This document shows, piece by piece, positions 33,662-42,706 of a DNA stretch of 64,000 nt; position 1 is the first letter of the stretch; every line of letters begins with the position of its first letter. Both the position numbers and the translations under genes were made by a program. The DNA is taken from positions 62,001 through 126,000 of the forward strand of contig CAKZRP010000020.1 in the NCBI GenBank assembly GCA_937146765.1, written 5' to 3'. The stretch comes from an uncultured Paracoccaceae bacterium (GTDB lineage Bacteria > Pseudomonadota > Alphaproteobacteria > Rhodobacterales > Rhodobacteraceae). The notes beneath the pieces are model-generated. The model saw nothing but the letters and a program-made list of their open reading frames with translations. It searched no databases and had not been told where the DNA came from.

Positions 33662-35761
33662 TCAGAACTTGGAGGTCAAGGTCAGCGCCACATTGCGCCC
33701 CTCGCCAAAGTAGCAGGCGCCGGATTGGCAGGTGCCCATGTAGAACTCATCGGTGAGGTTCTGCACGTTCAGAGCCACTTGCCAGTTGTCGCGCGCATAG
33801 CTGATGGCCGCGTCATAGAGCGTGTAGGAGGGTGTCTCCAGCGTGTCGGACCCGTCCCAGGCAGAGCCGGTGTAGCGAACGCCCGCGCCGAATTTCCACC
33901 CTTGCAGGCTGCCGGCGGAGGGTTCGTAGTTCACCCAGAGCGAGGCGGCATTCTGCGGCACCTGCGCGATCCGCGCACCGCTGGAATTCTCGGTATCGAG
34001 ATAGGTATAGGCCGCGTCAAAACTGACGTCGCCGAGGCGGTGGAACAGTTCGAGCTCCAGACCCTTGGACTTTGCCTGTCCGGTTTGCACCGAGAAGCCG
34101 GGGTTTGCGGAATCTGCCACGGTCATGTTCGACTTGGTGAGGTCAAAGACGGAGGCCGCAAACAGGGTGTCGGTGCCAACCGGCTGGTACTTCAGGCCGA
34201 TTTCATATTGGGTGCCTTCGGTCGGCTTGAACGGGTTGCCATTGACGTCGGTGCCGACCACATCCTGACGGAAGCTTTCGGCATAGCTGATGTAGGGGGC
34301 CAGACCATTGTCGAAGCGGTACATGACCGCCGCATTGCCGGTCCAGGCGCTGTCATCGGCGGCGATGGCGGTCGCGCCAAAGCTGCCGGTGCTGGCGCCG
34401 GTCTTGATCCCGCCATAGCGCAGGCCGAAGTCCAGGATCAGCCGCTCCTGAATGGTGGCGCGGTTCTGGACGTAGACACCCCATTCTGTGATCGCGGTAC
34501 CGTCGCTGTCGGTGACGGTGATCGACGGGTAGCCCGCATAGGTCGGGTTGAACGGATCGATCGGGGCCACTTGCGCGCCATAGCCGGAATCGCTGTCATA
34601 ATAGCCGCGGGAGTAGCTGGCGCCGATCAGGCTGCGCATCTCCGCTCCGCCAAGCGTGTAGGTCGCGGTGGCATAGCCATCAAGCGCGGCGGTCTTCAGC
34701 TCGTTCTCGGCGCGGTAGAAGGTGCGGTTGATGGTGCCGTCGCTGTTGTACCGCCCGTTGCCGAAATTGTCGTAGGCCCACCAGGCGTGCTGATATTCAG
34801 CCTCGCCTTCGAGATAGCGCGCGCTGGCGTTCACGCTCCAGACATCGTTGAACCGGTGGCTGATCATGGCAGTGAGGCTGCGCTGTTCGGAATTGAACTT
34901 GTCAAAACCCGGCTCGCCGACAAACAGGCTGTCGTCAAAGAAGGTGCCATTGCCAAAACCGGTCGCGGGCAGCAGCGTGCCATAGACGGAAGCGAACTGG
35001 ATCAGCGGGCTGCCGTCGTTCTTCTGATAGTTGGCCAGCACGGTGACTTCGGTATTGTCCGAGGGACGCCAGGTGATCGACGGGGCGAGCGCGATGGCAT
35101 CGTCCTGCGAGTAATCCACCGGAGTCTCGGCATCGCGCAGCACGCCCACGAGACGGTAGCGCAGCGTGCCCGAGGCATTGAGAGCACCGTTGATATCGCC
35201 TGCGATCTGCGCCTTGTTGTTGGAGCCGACCGTCATCTGCACGAGATTGTCGCTGTCCTGCGCGGCGGTCTTCGATGTGGTATTGACCACACCACCGACG
35301 GAGCCGCTGCCGTAAAGGCCCGAGGACGGCCCCTTCAGTACTTCGACAGAGTTCAGCAGAAAGGGCTCCGGCTTGGTGTCATTGTAATAGCCATAGCGCG
35401 CGTTGAGCCCGTCATGCAGGGTCGAGGGGGCAAAACCACGCACCAGCGTCCAGTCGGAGCGGTTGTCCAGACCCCACTGACCGGCCACGATGCCAGAGGC
35501 ATATTGCAGCGCTTGTTCCACACTGGTGACGCCACGGTCCGCCATCTGCTGGGCGGTGACCACATGAACCGCTCGCGGGGTGGTCGCGATCGAATCCCCG
35601 GTCTTGGCCACAGTGCCGGTATCGAGCGCCACGCTCTCACCAAAGAAACCGGTGGAGTCTTCACCTGTGACCACGATCGGTTGCAGGTCGATGACCTGCG
35701 CCGTGGCTGGCAGGGCCGCCATCAAGGCGCAGAGTGATACAGTTGTCGTCCGTAGAGCCAT
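33662..35761 (-). CDS. TonB-dependent siderophore receptor (ferrichrome type)
   Basis: A 699-residue outer membrane receptor. Signal peptide 1-21 (LPATAQ), TonB box-like IVVTGED near residue 29, plug domain to about 155 (SVEVLKGPSSGLYGSGSVGGVVN), then a 22-stranded barrel ending with the terminal Phe of outer membrane proteins (ALTLTSKF). The late QSGACYFGEGRNV cysteine motif is typical of FhuA/FoxA/FpvA-type siderophore receptors. First gene of the siderophore operon. Iron control is expected; an A/T-rich inverted repeat upstream (35828-35841) is the best operator candidate. Confidence 0.92.
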   Translation of the reverse strand: MALRTTTVSLCALMAALPATAQVIDLQPIVVTGEDSTGFFGESVALDTGTVAKTGDSIATTPRAVHVVTAQQMADRGVTSVEQALQYASGIVAGQWGLDNRSDWTLVRGFAPSTLHDGLNARYGYYNDTKPEPFLLNSVEVLKGPSSGLYGSGSVGGVVNTTSKTAAQDSDNLVQMTVGSNNKAQIAGDINGALNASGTLRYRLVGVLRDAETPVDYSQDDAIALAPSITWRPSDNTEVTVLANYQKNDGSPLIQFASVYGTLLPATGFGNGTFFDDSLFVGEPGFDKFNSEQRSLTAMISHRFNDVWSVNASARYLEGEAEYQHAWWAYDNFGNGRYNSDGTINRTFYRAENELKTAALDGYATATYTLGGAEMRSLIGASYSRGYYDSDSGYGAQVAPIDPFNPTYAGYPSITVTDSDGTAITEWGVYVQNRATIQERLILDFGLRYGGIKTGASTGSFGATAIAADDSAWTGNAAVMYRFDNGLAPYISYAESFRQDVVGTDVNGNPFKPTEGTQYEIGLKYQPVGTDTLFAASVFDLTKSNMTVADSANPGFSVQTGQAKSKGLELELFHRLGDVSFDAAYTYLDTENSSGARIAQVPQNAASLWVNYEPSAGSLQGWKFGAGVRYTGSAWDGSDTLETPSYTLYDAAISYARDNWQVALNVQNLTDEFYMGTCQSGACYFGEGRNVALTLTSKF

Positions 35762-35827
35762 TGTCCCATTTCCGCTTGTCTTGTTCTTTTTGTTGCCTTG
35801 CGGAACCGCTGGGTGAGGTTGCGGCTA

Positions 35828-35841
35828 TTAAACCTGTTTAA
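35828..35841. promoter_or_regulatory. Inverted repeat upstream of the siderophore receptor and GntR genes
   Basis: TTAAAC-CT-GTTTAA, a perfect 6-bp inverted repeat in an A/T-rich island between two divergent genes (67 bases from the receptor start, 126 from the GntR start). It could be an operator for an iron-responsive regulator or for the GntR protein. No family-specific assignment is possible. Confidence 0.4.
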
Positions 35842-35966
35842 AAGAGTCAAGTATCTTCTGCCCTGCTTACCCCGGGAAGCTGCTGCGCTGCGGCAGGTTT
35901 TGCGGCTTGACAAGGAACAGGCGGCAAGGTCCAAAATATCCAACATTTTTGAAATTCAGGGATAAA

Positions 35967-36632
35967 ATGCTGTTTTCCCGCCGCCCCAACGATGATGATA
36001 CCGTGGTCGCCATGCTGGCCTCGGCCATTCGGCGCGACATTTCTTTTGGGGCCCTTCGCCCGGATGAGAAGCTCAAAATCGAGGCGCTGCGGCAACGCTA
36101 TGGAGGCTCCAACCACTCCATGCGAGAAACCCTGCGGATGCTGGTCTCCGAGGGCATGGTGGAGGCGACCAACCAACGCGGCTTTCGGGTGACCTCCGCC
36201 ACCGAGGATGATCTGGCCGATATCCTGATGATGCGGCTGGAGGTGGAAAAGCTGGCCTTGTCGCGTGCCCTGACCGAGGGCGGCGTGGAGTGGGAGGCGG
36301 CGGTGATCGCCACGCACCATCGGATGACGCGCAGCGAGGCGCAGGTGCAAGGTGATCCCAATGACGCCACCGCGCTGGATTGGGACGAGGCCTGCCGCGC
36401 CTATGTTCTGGCGCTGGTCTCGGCCTGCGGCTCGCCTCGGCTGATCGGCATGGTGGCGCGGTTCTATGACCAATCCCGCCGGTTCCGCCTCGCCCGTCTG
36501 CGCGAGGGGCGCATCGACTTTGCCGCCCGCAAGATGCGGCACGAGCATTTGAAAACTGCTCTTATGGATCGTGACAGCGCCACCGCTTTGGCCTGTCTGG
36601 AGGAGGACACCCGCGCTGACCTGCGTGGATAA
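35967..36632 (+). CDS. GntR family regulator (FadR/FCD type)
   Basis: A 221-residue regulator: winged helix about 10-75 (LASAIRRDISFGALRPDEKLKIEALRQRYG, MRETLRMLVSEGMVEATNQRGFRV) and an all-helical FCD effector domain about 85-215. The start at 35967 has AGGGA upstream; an in-frame codon at 35907 lies too far up. It precedes a NitT/TauT-type importer on the same strand by 36 bases and is the obvious candidate for its control. Effectors of this class are usually small organic acids. Confidence 0.85.
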   Translation: MLFSRRPNDDDTVVAMLASAIRRDISFGALRPDEKLKIEALRQRYGGSNHSMRETLRMLVSEGMVEATNQRGFRVTSATEDDLADILMMRLEVEKLALSRALTEGGVEWEAAVIATHHRMTRSEAQVQGDPNDATALDWDEACRAYVLALVSACGSPRLIGMVARFYDQSRRFRLARLREGRIDFAARKMRHEHLKTALMDRDSATALACLEEDTRADLRG

Positions 36633-36668
36633 AGGACGAAACCACCAATTCTCAGGGAGGAGACCACG

Positions 36669-37688
36669 GTGACCACATTCAACAGACGACAGACCCTCGC
36701 GCTCATGGGGGCCGCCGCTGCCTCTGGCCTTGCAGCACCGGCGATTGCCTCTGGCAAAAAGCCAGTTGTGGGCGCCATGAGCCTCGCCAGCCATTCCGGC
36801 AGTTTCCTCGCGGTGGAGCGCGGCTATTTCAAGGACGCGGGCCTTGATGTGGAGCTGAAGTTCTTTGAAGCGGCGCAGCCGATGGCCGTGGCGATTGCCT
36901 CTGGTGATGTGGATTTCGGCGTCACCGCAATCTCTGGCGGCTTGCTGAGCCTCGCGCAAAAGGGCGCTGTGAAGGTGATCGGCGGCGCGCTCTCCGAGGA
37001 AAAGGGTATCGACGGCCAGAAGATCCTCGCGTCCGACGTGGCGTTTCAGGCCGGTCTGACCGCGCCCGAGGGGCTGGATGGCAAGCGGTTCGGCATGACC
37101 ACCGCTGGCTCGTCCTTCCACTACATGGGCGCCAAGGTCGCGGCGGCTTCTGGCGGCACGCCGCAGTTCGTGCCGCTGCAAAAGGTTGGCGCGGTGATCG
37201 GCGCGCTGAAATCGGGCCAGATTGATGCCTGGTCCATCGTTCCCCATATCGCCAAACCGCTGGCAGCCTCGGGCGAGGTGCATATCATCGGCGATGTGGC
37301 GGATTACATCCCCGACTATCAGGTGACCACCGTCTTCACCTCGTCGAAAAACGCCAGCGATGAACGCGCGCTGGTGGAAAGCTTCCTCAAGGGCTTCGGC
37401 ATGGGGGTGGCGGATTACAACGCCACCATGGTTGACAAGCAGAACGGTGAGGAAGCCATCAACGAGATGGTCGCGCTGATCCACAAATATGTCTACACCG
37501 ACCGCCCGCTCGACAAGGCGGCGCCCTCAATCATTGCGGGGTCCATGCGCCTCAACAAGGATGCGGCGATCAATGTAGCCTCGATCGCCGATCAGCTCGC
37601 CTGGATGCAGGGCGAGGGGCTGGTGGATGCGGATATCACGCTCGAGACCTTCCTCGACACCAGCTACGTCGAGACCATCGGCGCGTAA
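36669..37688 (+). CDS. NitT/TauT-type ABC transporter substrate-binding protein
   Basis: A 339-residue exported protein beginning at a GTG (36669) with GGGAGGAGA upstream. A twin-arginine-like signal (NRRQTLALMGAAAASGLAAPAIA) precedes a binding fold of the SsuA/TauA/NMT1 class (FLAVERGYFKDAGLDVELKFFEA, ASGDVDFGVTAISGG, LKSGQIDAWSIVPHIA). The substrate is unknown; relatives bind sulfonates, nitrate, or the pyrimidine precursor of thiamine. A stable hairpin follows the stop. Confidence 0.85.
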   Translation: MTTFNRRQTLALMGAAAASGLAAPAIASGKKPVVGAMSLASHSGSFLAVERGYFKDAGLDVELKFFEAAQPMAVAIASGDVDFGVTAISGGLLSLAQKGAVKVIGGALSEEKGIDGQKILASDVAFQAGLTAPEGLDGKRFGMTTAGSSFHYMGAKVAAASGGTPQFVPLQKVGAVIGALKSGQIDAWSIVPHIAKPLAASGEVHIIGDVADYIPDYQVTTVFTSSKNASDERALVESFLKGFGMGVADYNATMVDKQNGEEAINEMVALIHKYVYTDRPLDKAAPSIIAGSMRLNKDAAINVASIADQLAWMQGEGLVDADITLETFLDTSYVETIGA

Positions 37689-37700
37689 TCTAATCGCGTT

Positions 37701-37728
37701 TTGAGGGCGGCGTCTGCGTCGCCCTCAA
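37701..37728 (+). other. Intercistronic hairpin after the NitT/TauT binding protein gene
   Basis: Perfect 9-bp arms TTGAGGGCG (37701-37709) and CGCCCTCAA (37720-37728), loop of ten, no T-run. Similar in place to the hairpins after tctC and tupA. Confidence 0.6.
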
Positions 37729-37749
37729 CAGATTAAAGGCACGGATTTC

Positions 37750-38517
37750 ATGGACATTCGACTGGACGGGATCAGCCATTCCTATGGCGAGACCGAGGTC
37801 CTGCGGGACATTTCACTGGACGTGGCCTCCGGGCAGATCGTCTGCCTCGTGGGTCCGTCTGGCTGCGGAAAATCGACCCTGTTGCGGTTTCTTGGCGGTC
37901 TGGAGCGACCGACCTCGGGGCGGGTCCTGCAACTCGGCGTGCCGCCCGAGGGGTGTCTCAATCCGCTCACTTATGTGTTTCAGGACTTCGCCCTGCTGCC
38001 CTGGCGCAGCGTGCGCGGCAATATCTCTCTCGTGCTGGAGGATCACGGCATCCGTGGCGCAAAGGCGCAGGAGATCATTGCCGACGTTCTGGCGCGCACC
38101 AAGCTCACCGATTTCGCCAAGGCGCTGCCGAAACAGCTGTCGGGCGGCATGAAGCAACGCGTGGCGATTGCCCGCGCGCTGGCGGTGAAGCCGGCGGTGA
38201 TGCTGATGGATGAACCGCTCTCCGCCCTCGACAGCCAGACGCGGGAACTGCTGATGGATGATCTCGTGGCGCTTTGGGAACGGCAGCCGTTTACCGCCGT
38301 CTACGTCACCCACAACCTCGCCGAGGCAGTGCGGCTTGGCCACAAGATCGTGGTGCTGTCCCGCCGCCCGGGTCGCATCCGCGAGGTGGTGGAGATCGCC
38401 AAGCCACTGTCGCAGCGCGCTTATGCGGATGCCGAGCTGGAACAGGTGCAAAAGCACCTCTGGCACCTGATGCGAGACGAAGCCCGCGCGGCGGATGAGG
38501 AGCTTTTGCATGTCTGA
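37750..38517 (+). CDS. NitT/TauT-type ABC transporter ATPase
   Basis: A 255-residue ATPase: Walker A GPSGCGKSTLLRFLGG near residues 37-52, Q-loop VFQDFALLPWR, signature LSGGMKQRVAIARAL, Walker B VMLMDEPLSALD and the switch histidine in YVTHNLAEAV. SsuB/TauB family size. Overlaps the permease gene by eight bases. Confidence 0.92.
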   Translation: MDIRLDGISHSYGETEVLRDISLDVASGQIVCLVGPSGCGKSTLLRFLGGLERPTSGRVLQLGVPPEGCLNPLTYVFQDFALLPWRSVRGNISLVLEDHGIRGAKAQEIIADVLARTKLTDFAKALPKQLSGGMKQRVAIARALAVKPAVMLMDEPLSALDSQTRELLMDDLVALWERQPFTAVYVTHNLAEAVRLGHKIVVLSRRPGRIREVVEIAKPLSQRAYADAELEQVQKHLWHLMRDEARAADEELLHV

Positions 38518-39319
38518 TACCTCCTTTGCACGCCAACCGCTGGAAGTCCGGTTTCGCGGCGGTGGTTTCGCCCCGAAACGCCGCCGCTGGGTTGGTCCTG
38601 CGGTCTTTGTGGTGCTGATCGCCCTTGTCGAATGGGGCACTCGTTCGGGGTTCATCTCGGCTCTGACTTTGCCGAAGCCCTCGGACGTGCTGGCGACGCT
38701 GATCGAGCTTTGGCAATCCGGCATGTTTGTGAAACACATGGTCCCCTCGCTGACCCGCCTTGCGGTGGGTGCGGCCCTGGGCGCGAGTGTCGGCATGGGC
38801 GTCGGTATCCTGATCGGGCTGTTTTCCTATATCCGCGCCGGGCTGGTGCCGCTGACGGCGGCCATTTTCCCGATCCCGAAAATCGCCCTGCTGCCGCTGT
38901 TTGTGATCTGGTTTGGCATCGACGAGGGGTCGAAGTATGCCCTGATCGCCTTTGGCACCTTCACCCCCACGGTGGTCGCCACCTATGGCGCGGTGGATAA
39001 TGTGGATCGGTCGCTCATTCGCATGGGGCAGAGCTTTGGCCTGTCTTGGATGTCGATCGTGCGCAAGATCGTGTTGCCCGGTGCCATGCCCGGCATCCTC
39101 TCCGGTCTGCGCATCAGCCTTGCCATCGCGATCATCCTTCTGGTCGCGGCCGAAATGCTCGGCGCGCAATACGGGATCGGCGCCTATATCCTCGAGGCCG
39201 GCGCGCTCTATGATCTGGAGCGGCTGTTTGCCGGCGTGGTGATCCTGTCGCTGCTCGGCGTGCTGACCTCCGGCGCGATTGGTCTGATCGAGCGGCGGGT
39301 GCTCGGCTGGCGGTCCTGA
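38510..39319 (+). CDS. NitT/TauT-type ABC transporter permease
   Basis: A 269-residue BPD-type permease with about six helices and the cytoplasmic ATPase-docking loop (SFGLSWMSIVRKIVLPGAMPGILSGLRISLAIA). The start at 38510 overlaps the ATPase gene by eight bases; a longer reading from 38495 is less likely. Ends four bases from the stop of the convergent tup regulator. Confidence 0.9.
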   Translation: MSDTSFARQPLEVRFRGGGFAPKRRRWVGPAVFVVLIALVEWGTRSGFISALTLPKPSDVLATLIELWQSGMFVKHMVPSLTRLAVGAALGASVGMGVGILIGLFSYIRAGLVPLTAAIFPIPKIALLPLFVIWFGIDEGSKYALIAFGTFTPTVVATYGAVDNVDRSLIRMGQSFGLSWMSIVRKIVLPGAMPGILSGLRISLAIAIILLVAAEMLGAQYGIGAYILEAGALYDLERLFAGVVILSLLGVLTSGAIGLIERRVLGWRS

Positions 39320-39323
39320 GCCC

Positions 39324-40211
39324 TCAGCCGTTCCACAGCACAGCGCCAAAGCCCGAGGTGTCATAGCCGCCCATCTCGGCGGCACGACGGGCAAAGGCCT
39401 CGGACTGGCAGAACTGATGGAAACACTGGAAGGCAGGGTCGAACCAGGCCTTGCGGTCCACCAGCAGGGCGAATTCCTCTTCCACCAGTGTTGTGAAGCG
39501 CAGCCCATAGGCGCGGGCAACCGCCTCAAGGCCAAAGGTCGCGTCTGCGGTGCCGCGTCGGACCGCCTCTACCGCCTCGTCCTCAGAGCGGGCGATGTCG
39601 GTCAGGGTGAGGCTATCGCGGTCGAGTTTCTCCGCCGCCGCCAGATCGCGGAACAGCCGATCAGTGCCGGATTCCGGCTGGCGCGGGGCAAGGCGCAGGC
39701 CGATGAGGTCTTTGAGCGCGCTGAGCGCGGGCGCGTCCTCTCGACTAACCAGGCCACGCGCTCGGGTCGCAAAACGGATCAGCACGGCATTCTGCCCGAC
39801 AGCCAGTTTCTGCACGGTGGGAATGTTCCAAGTGCCGGTTTTCGCGTCCCTTAGATGCATCCCGGCGGCGATGCCTTCGCCGCGCACGAACCGCTCCAAC
39901 CCGTCCATCGAGCCGTCGAAATAGCTGGCAAGGCCAGAGCGCGACTGGCGCACCGCCCAATCGAGCAGGGGGTCATGGCTGCCAAGGAGCACCTGCGGCC
40001 GCTCCACAGGGGCCGCCTCGCCACCGGATTTGGCGCGGGCAATCCAGGCGCGAATTTCACCGGCCGGAAACAACAGCTTACCGGTGGCGCGCGAACAGGG
40101 CACTTCGCCCGAGGCGGCCAGATCGTAGATCTTGCGTTCCTTGAGGCGCAGCAAATCCGCCAGCTCGGGAACGGTCAGATATTCGTGGTCGGGAAAGTCG
40201 GGCTCGGGCAT
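39324..40211 (-). CDS. HTH regulator with periplasmic-binding-protein-like sensor domain
   Basis: A 295-residue protein lacking a signal peptide. Residues about 10-60 are a MerR/excisionase-type helix-turn-helix (YLTVPELADLLRLKERKIYDLAASGEVPCSRATGK is the usual run). The remainder is PBP-like (PQVLLGSHDPLLDWAVRQS, MHLRDAKTGTWNIP, RGTADATFGLEAVARAYGLRF), as in one-component molybdate/tungstate regulators. It is the last gene after tupBCA, 48 bases downstream of tupA. A cytoplasmic tungstate or molybdate sensor that controls the operon is inferred. Confidence 0.8.
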   Translation of the reverse strand: MPEPDFPDHEYLTVPELADLLRLKERKIYDLAASGEVPCSRATGKLLFPAGEIRAWIARAKSGGEAAPVERPQVLLGSHDPLLDWAVRQSRSGLASYFDGSMDGLERFVRGEGIAAGMHLRDAKTGTWNIPTVQKLAVGQNAVLIRFATRARGLVSREDAPALSALKDLIGLRLAPRQPESGTDRLFRDLAAAEKLDRDSLTLTDIARSEDEAVEAVRRGTADATFGLEAVARAYGLRFTTLVEEEFALLVDRKAWFDPAFQCFHQFCQSEAFARRAAEMGGYDTSGFGAVLWNG

Positions 40212-40225
40212 GGCGCAGTCTGTTT

Positions 40226-40249
40226 GGGGCGGCCCTGACTGACCGCCCC
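40226..40249 (-). other. Intercistronic hairpin after tupA
   Basis: Perfect 7-bp arms GGGGCGG (40226-40232) and CCGCCCC (40243-40249) between the tupA stop and the regulator start on the minus strand, without a T-run. It may shield the tupA message or lower read-through into the regulator. Confidence 0.55.
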
Positions 40250-40259
40250 AGCGACTGTA

Positions 40260-41081
40260 TCAGTTCTTCGGCGCGTTGGGGAAGAACAGTTGCTGGTCGT
40301 TGATGGTATAGGCGGCAATCGCGTCCTGACCTTCGGGTGACACCAGCCAATCGGAGAAGGTCTTTGCGCCTTCGACGTTCACCGAGGGGCACTTGGCCGG
40401 ATTGACCGGGATCACGCCATATTGGTTGAAGAGGTCGTCATCGCCCTCGACCTGGATGGTATAGTCCTGCTTGTTGTCAAAGCTGATCCAGGTGGCGCGA
40501 TCGGTCAGCACATAGGCCCCCATGCCGATGCCCGTGTTGAGCGTGGCCCCCATGCCGGAGCCGGTTTCGCGGTACCACTGGCCCGAGGCAGCAGCAGTGT
40601 CGATACCTGCGGCTTTCCAGAGGGCCTGCTCCTTCTTGTGGGTGCCGGAGTCGTCCCCGCGCGAGGCAAAGAGTGCACCGCTGGAAGAGATCTGGCGCAG
40701 TGCGCCCTCGATATCCGTCATGCCATGGAGACCGGCCGGGTCCGCGGCCGGGCCGACGACGACAAAGTCATTGTACATGAGATCCGTGCGCTCGGTGCCA
40801 AAGCCTGCCTCGACGAATTTCTCCTCGGCGGCCTTGGCGTGCACCAGCAGCACGTCGCCATCGCACATCTCGGCGTTCTTGATCGCCTGACCGGTGCCGA
40901 CGGCCACCACATTCACCTGAATGCCGGTCTTGTCTTGAAAGATCGGCAGCAGGTAGTCGTAGAGGCCGGAATTCGCGGTCGAGGTCGTGGACTGCACGAG
41001 GATCGACTGATCGGCGGCATAGGTGCTCGTGGCGAGGGTCAGCGCGATAAAGGACGCGCCGAGGGTCTGGCTCAGCTTCAT
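40260..41081 (-). CDS. tupA: Tungstate ABC transporter substrate-binding protein TupA
   Basis: A 273-residue periplasmic protein with a signal peptide (1-22, STYAA). The TupA anion-binding motif TTSTANSGL appears at about residues 31-39, and the SRGDDSGTHKKE and ETGSGMGATLN loops complete the oxyanion site. TupA proteins bind tungstate far more tightly than molybdate. Third gene of the operon, 24 bases after tupC. Confidence 0.92.
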   Translation of the reverse strand: MKLSQTLGASFIALTLATSTYAADQSILVQSTTSTANSGLYDYLLPIFQDKTGIQVNVVAVGTGQAIKNAEMCDGDVLLVHAKAAEEKFVEAGFGTERTDLMYNDFVVVGPAADPAGLHGMTDIEGALRQISSSGALFASRGDDSGTHKKEQALWKAAGIDTAAASGQWYRETGSGMGATLNTGIGMGAYVLTDRATWISFDNKQDYTIQVEGDDDLFNQYGVIPVNPAKCPSVNVEGAKTFSDWLVSPEGQDAIAAYTINDQQLFFPNAPKN

Positions 41082-41105
41082 GTGGGGTCTCCCTTAAGTC
41101 ATTGG

Positions 41106-41864
41106 TCAGAAAACAAGGCTGCCATTCAGATAGGCCCGGGCCGCAGGGCTCTGCGGGTCGGGGAAGAAGGCGCGGGCGGCGCTGTGTTCCTGCACCTGTC
41201 CAGAGTGCAGGAACAGGACATCATCGGCCATGCGCCGGGCCTGTCCGGTGTCATGGGTGACAAGGATCACCCGAATGCCGCGATCGCGGGCCTGTCGCAC
41301 GATGGCCTCGATGGCCTGAACGGAGGCGGGATCAAGGCTTGCTGTCGCCTCATCAAGGAACAGAACCTCCGGATCGGTGGCCAGGGCGCGGGCGAGCGCC
41401 AGACGCTGCGCTTCGCCACCCGACAGGCGGCGGGCCGGAACCCTGGCCTTGTGCAGCAGGCCGACATGCTCCAGCAGCTCATCCCGGCGGTCGCGCCGCT
41501 TGCCGCGCGCCTTCAGCACAAAGTCGATATTGGCTGCCACCGAGCGACGCAGCAGCACCGGTTTCTGGAACACCAGCGCCTGACGCGCGGTGACGGCCAT
41601 CGGATCCTGACCGGCCCAGGCGATCTCTCCCGCGGTGGGGCGGATCAACCCGTGCAGGAGTTTCAGCAGCAGGCTCTTGCCCGCGCCATTCGGCCCCATG
41701 ATCACGGTGCAGCCCTGGGGTGCGAGGTCGAAACTGACGTCGCGCAGGAGCTCGGCCTCGCCTATGCGCAGCGAAAGACCGTGAACGCGCAGGGGCATCA
41801 GGTTTACATACCGTTCTGCGGGCAGGGCGCCCGGGCGGAAGTCGAGGGTGTCGATGCTAGACAT
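41106..41864 (-). CDS. tupC: Tungstate ABC transporter ATPase TupC
   Basis: A 252-residue ATPase: Walker A GPNGAGKSLLLKLLHG, Q-loop VFQKPVLLRRS, signature LSGGEAQRLALARALA, Walker B VLFLDEATASLD and the switch histidine in LVTHDTGQA. It overlaps tupB by eight bases. A second in-frame start further in (ATG at about 41798) would drop the first 22 residues. Confidence 0.9.
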   Translation of the reverse strand: MSSIDTLDFRPGALPAERYVNLMPLRVHGLSLRIGEAELLRDVSFDLAPQGCTVIMGPNGAGKSLLLKLLHGLIRPTAGEIAWAGQDPMAVTARQALVFQKPVLLRRSVAANIDFVLKARGKRRDRRDELLEHVGLLHKARVPARRLSGGEAQRLALARALATDPEVLFLDEATASLDPASVQAIEAIVRQARDRGIRVILVTHDTGQARRMADDVLFLHSGQVQEHSAARAFFPDPQSPAARAYLNGSLVF

Positions 41865-42564
41865 AGGCCTGCCTCCGCGCGCTCATCCGCAGGCTCTGGA
41901 CGCCCGCATTCACCCCAAGGGCAATCACCAAGAGGATCACCCCAAGCGCCAGCGCCAGTGCCAGATCCCCCTTCGAGGTCTCCAGTGCGATGGCGGTGGT
42001 CATCACCCGGGTCAGATGGTCGATATTGCCGCCCACGATCATGACCGCGCCGACCTCGGCCACCGCGCGGCCAAAGCCGGCCAGCGCCACGGTGAGCAGC
42101 GAGTAGCGCGCGTCCCAGAGGAGGGCGGCGATGACCTGGGCGCGGCTGAGGCAGAGCGAGCGGAACTGTTCGGCATATTCCGTGTGCAGATCCTCAAGCA
42201 CCTGTCGCGACAAGGCCGCGACGATGGGGGTGATCAGGATGGTCTGGGCAATGATCATTGCGGTTGGCGTATAAAGCAGGCCGAGAAACCCAAGCGGACC
42301 GGAGCGGGACAGTTGCAGATATACCAGGAGTCCGACAACCACCGGCGGCAGCCCCATCAGCGCATTCATCAGGACCAGAACCGCACCGCGCCCCGAAAAC
42401 TGGCTGACTGCAACCAGCGCGCCGATCGGAAGGCCGATGATCAAGGCCAATACAGTGGCGGAGAGGCTGACCCGCAGCGACAGGGCGACGATCTCGAAAA
42501 GATCGGCGTTTCCTGATAACACCAGCGACAGCGCCAGTGAAAAGGCCTCCCCCAAGTCCTGCAA
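41857..42564 (-). CDS. tupB: Tungstate ABC transporter permease TupB
   Basis: A 235-residue BPD-type permease with about five or six helices and the docking loop EYAEQFRSLCLSRAQVIAALLWDARYSLLTVALAGFG partly visible. The start is a TTG at 42564 preceded by AGAGGGCGG; no ATG is available at the N-terminus. First gene of tupBCA and the regulator. Divergent from trmO. Confidence 0.88.
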   Translation of the reverse strand: MQDLGEAFSLALSLVLSGNADLFEIVALSLRVSLSATVLALIIGLPIGALVAVSQFSGRGAVLVLMNALMGLPPVVVGLLVYLQLSRSGPLGFLGLLYTPTAMIIAQTILITPIVAALSRQVLEDLHTEYAEQFRSLCLSRAQVIAALLWDARYSLLTVALAGFGRAVAEVGAVMIVGGNIDHLTRVMTTAIALETSKGDLALALALGVILLVIALGVNAGVQSLRMSARRQAYV

Positions 42565-42706
42565 AATTTCCGCCCTCTGCGACTCGTCCTCTTGGTCAAT
42601 TAATGGGCGGTTTTATGCAACTGGCAAGCAATGCTTCGACAAATGGGGGATGGAATGCGACGGATTGGACAAATTGGACTGCGTATAACTGCAGAATTTA
42701 CGAGGC

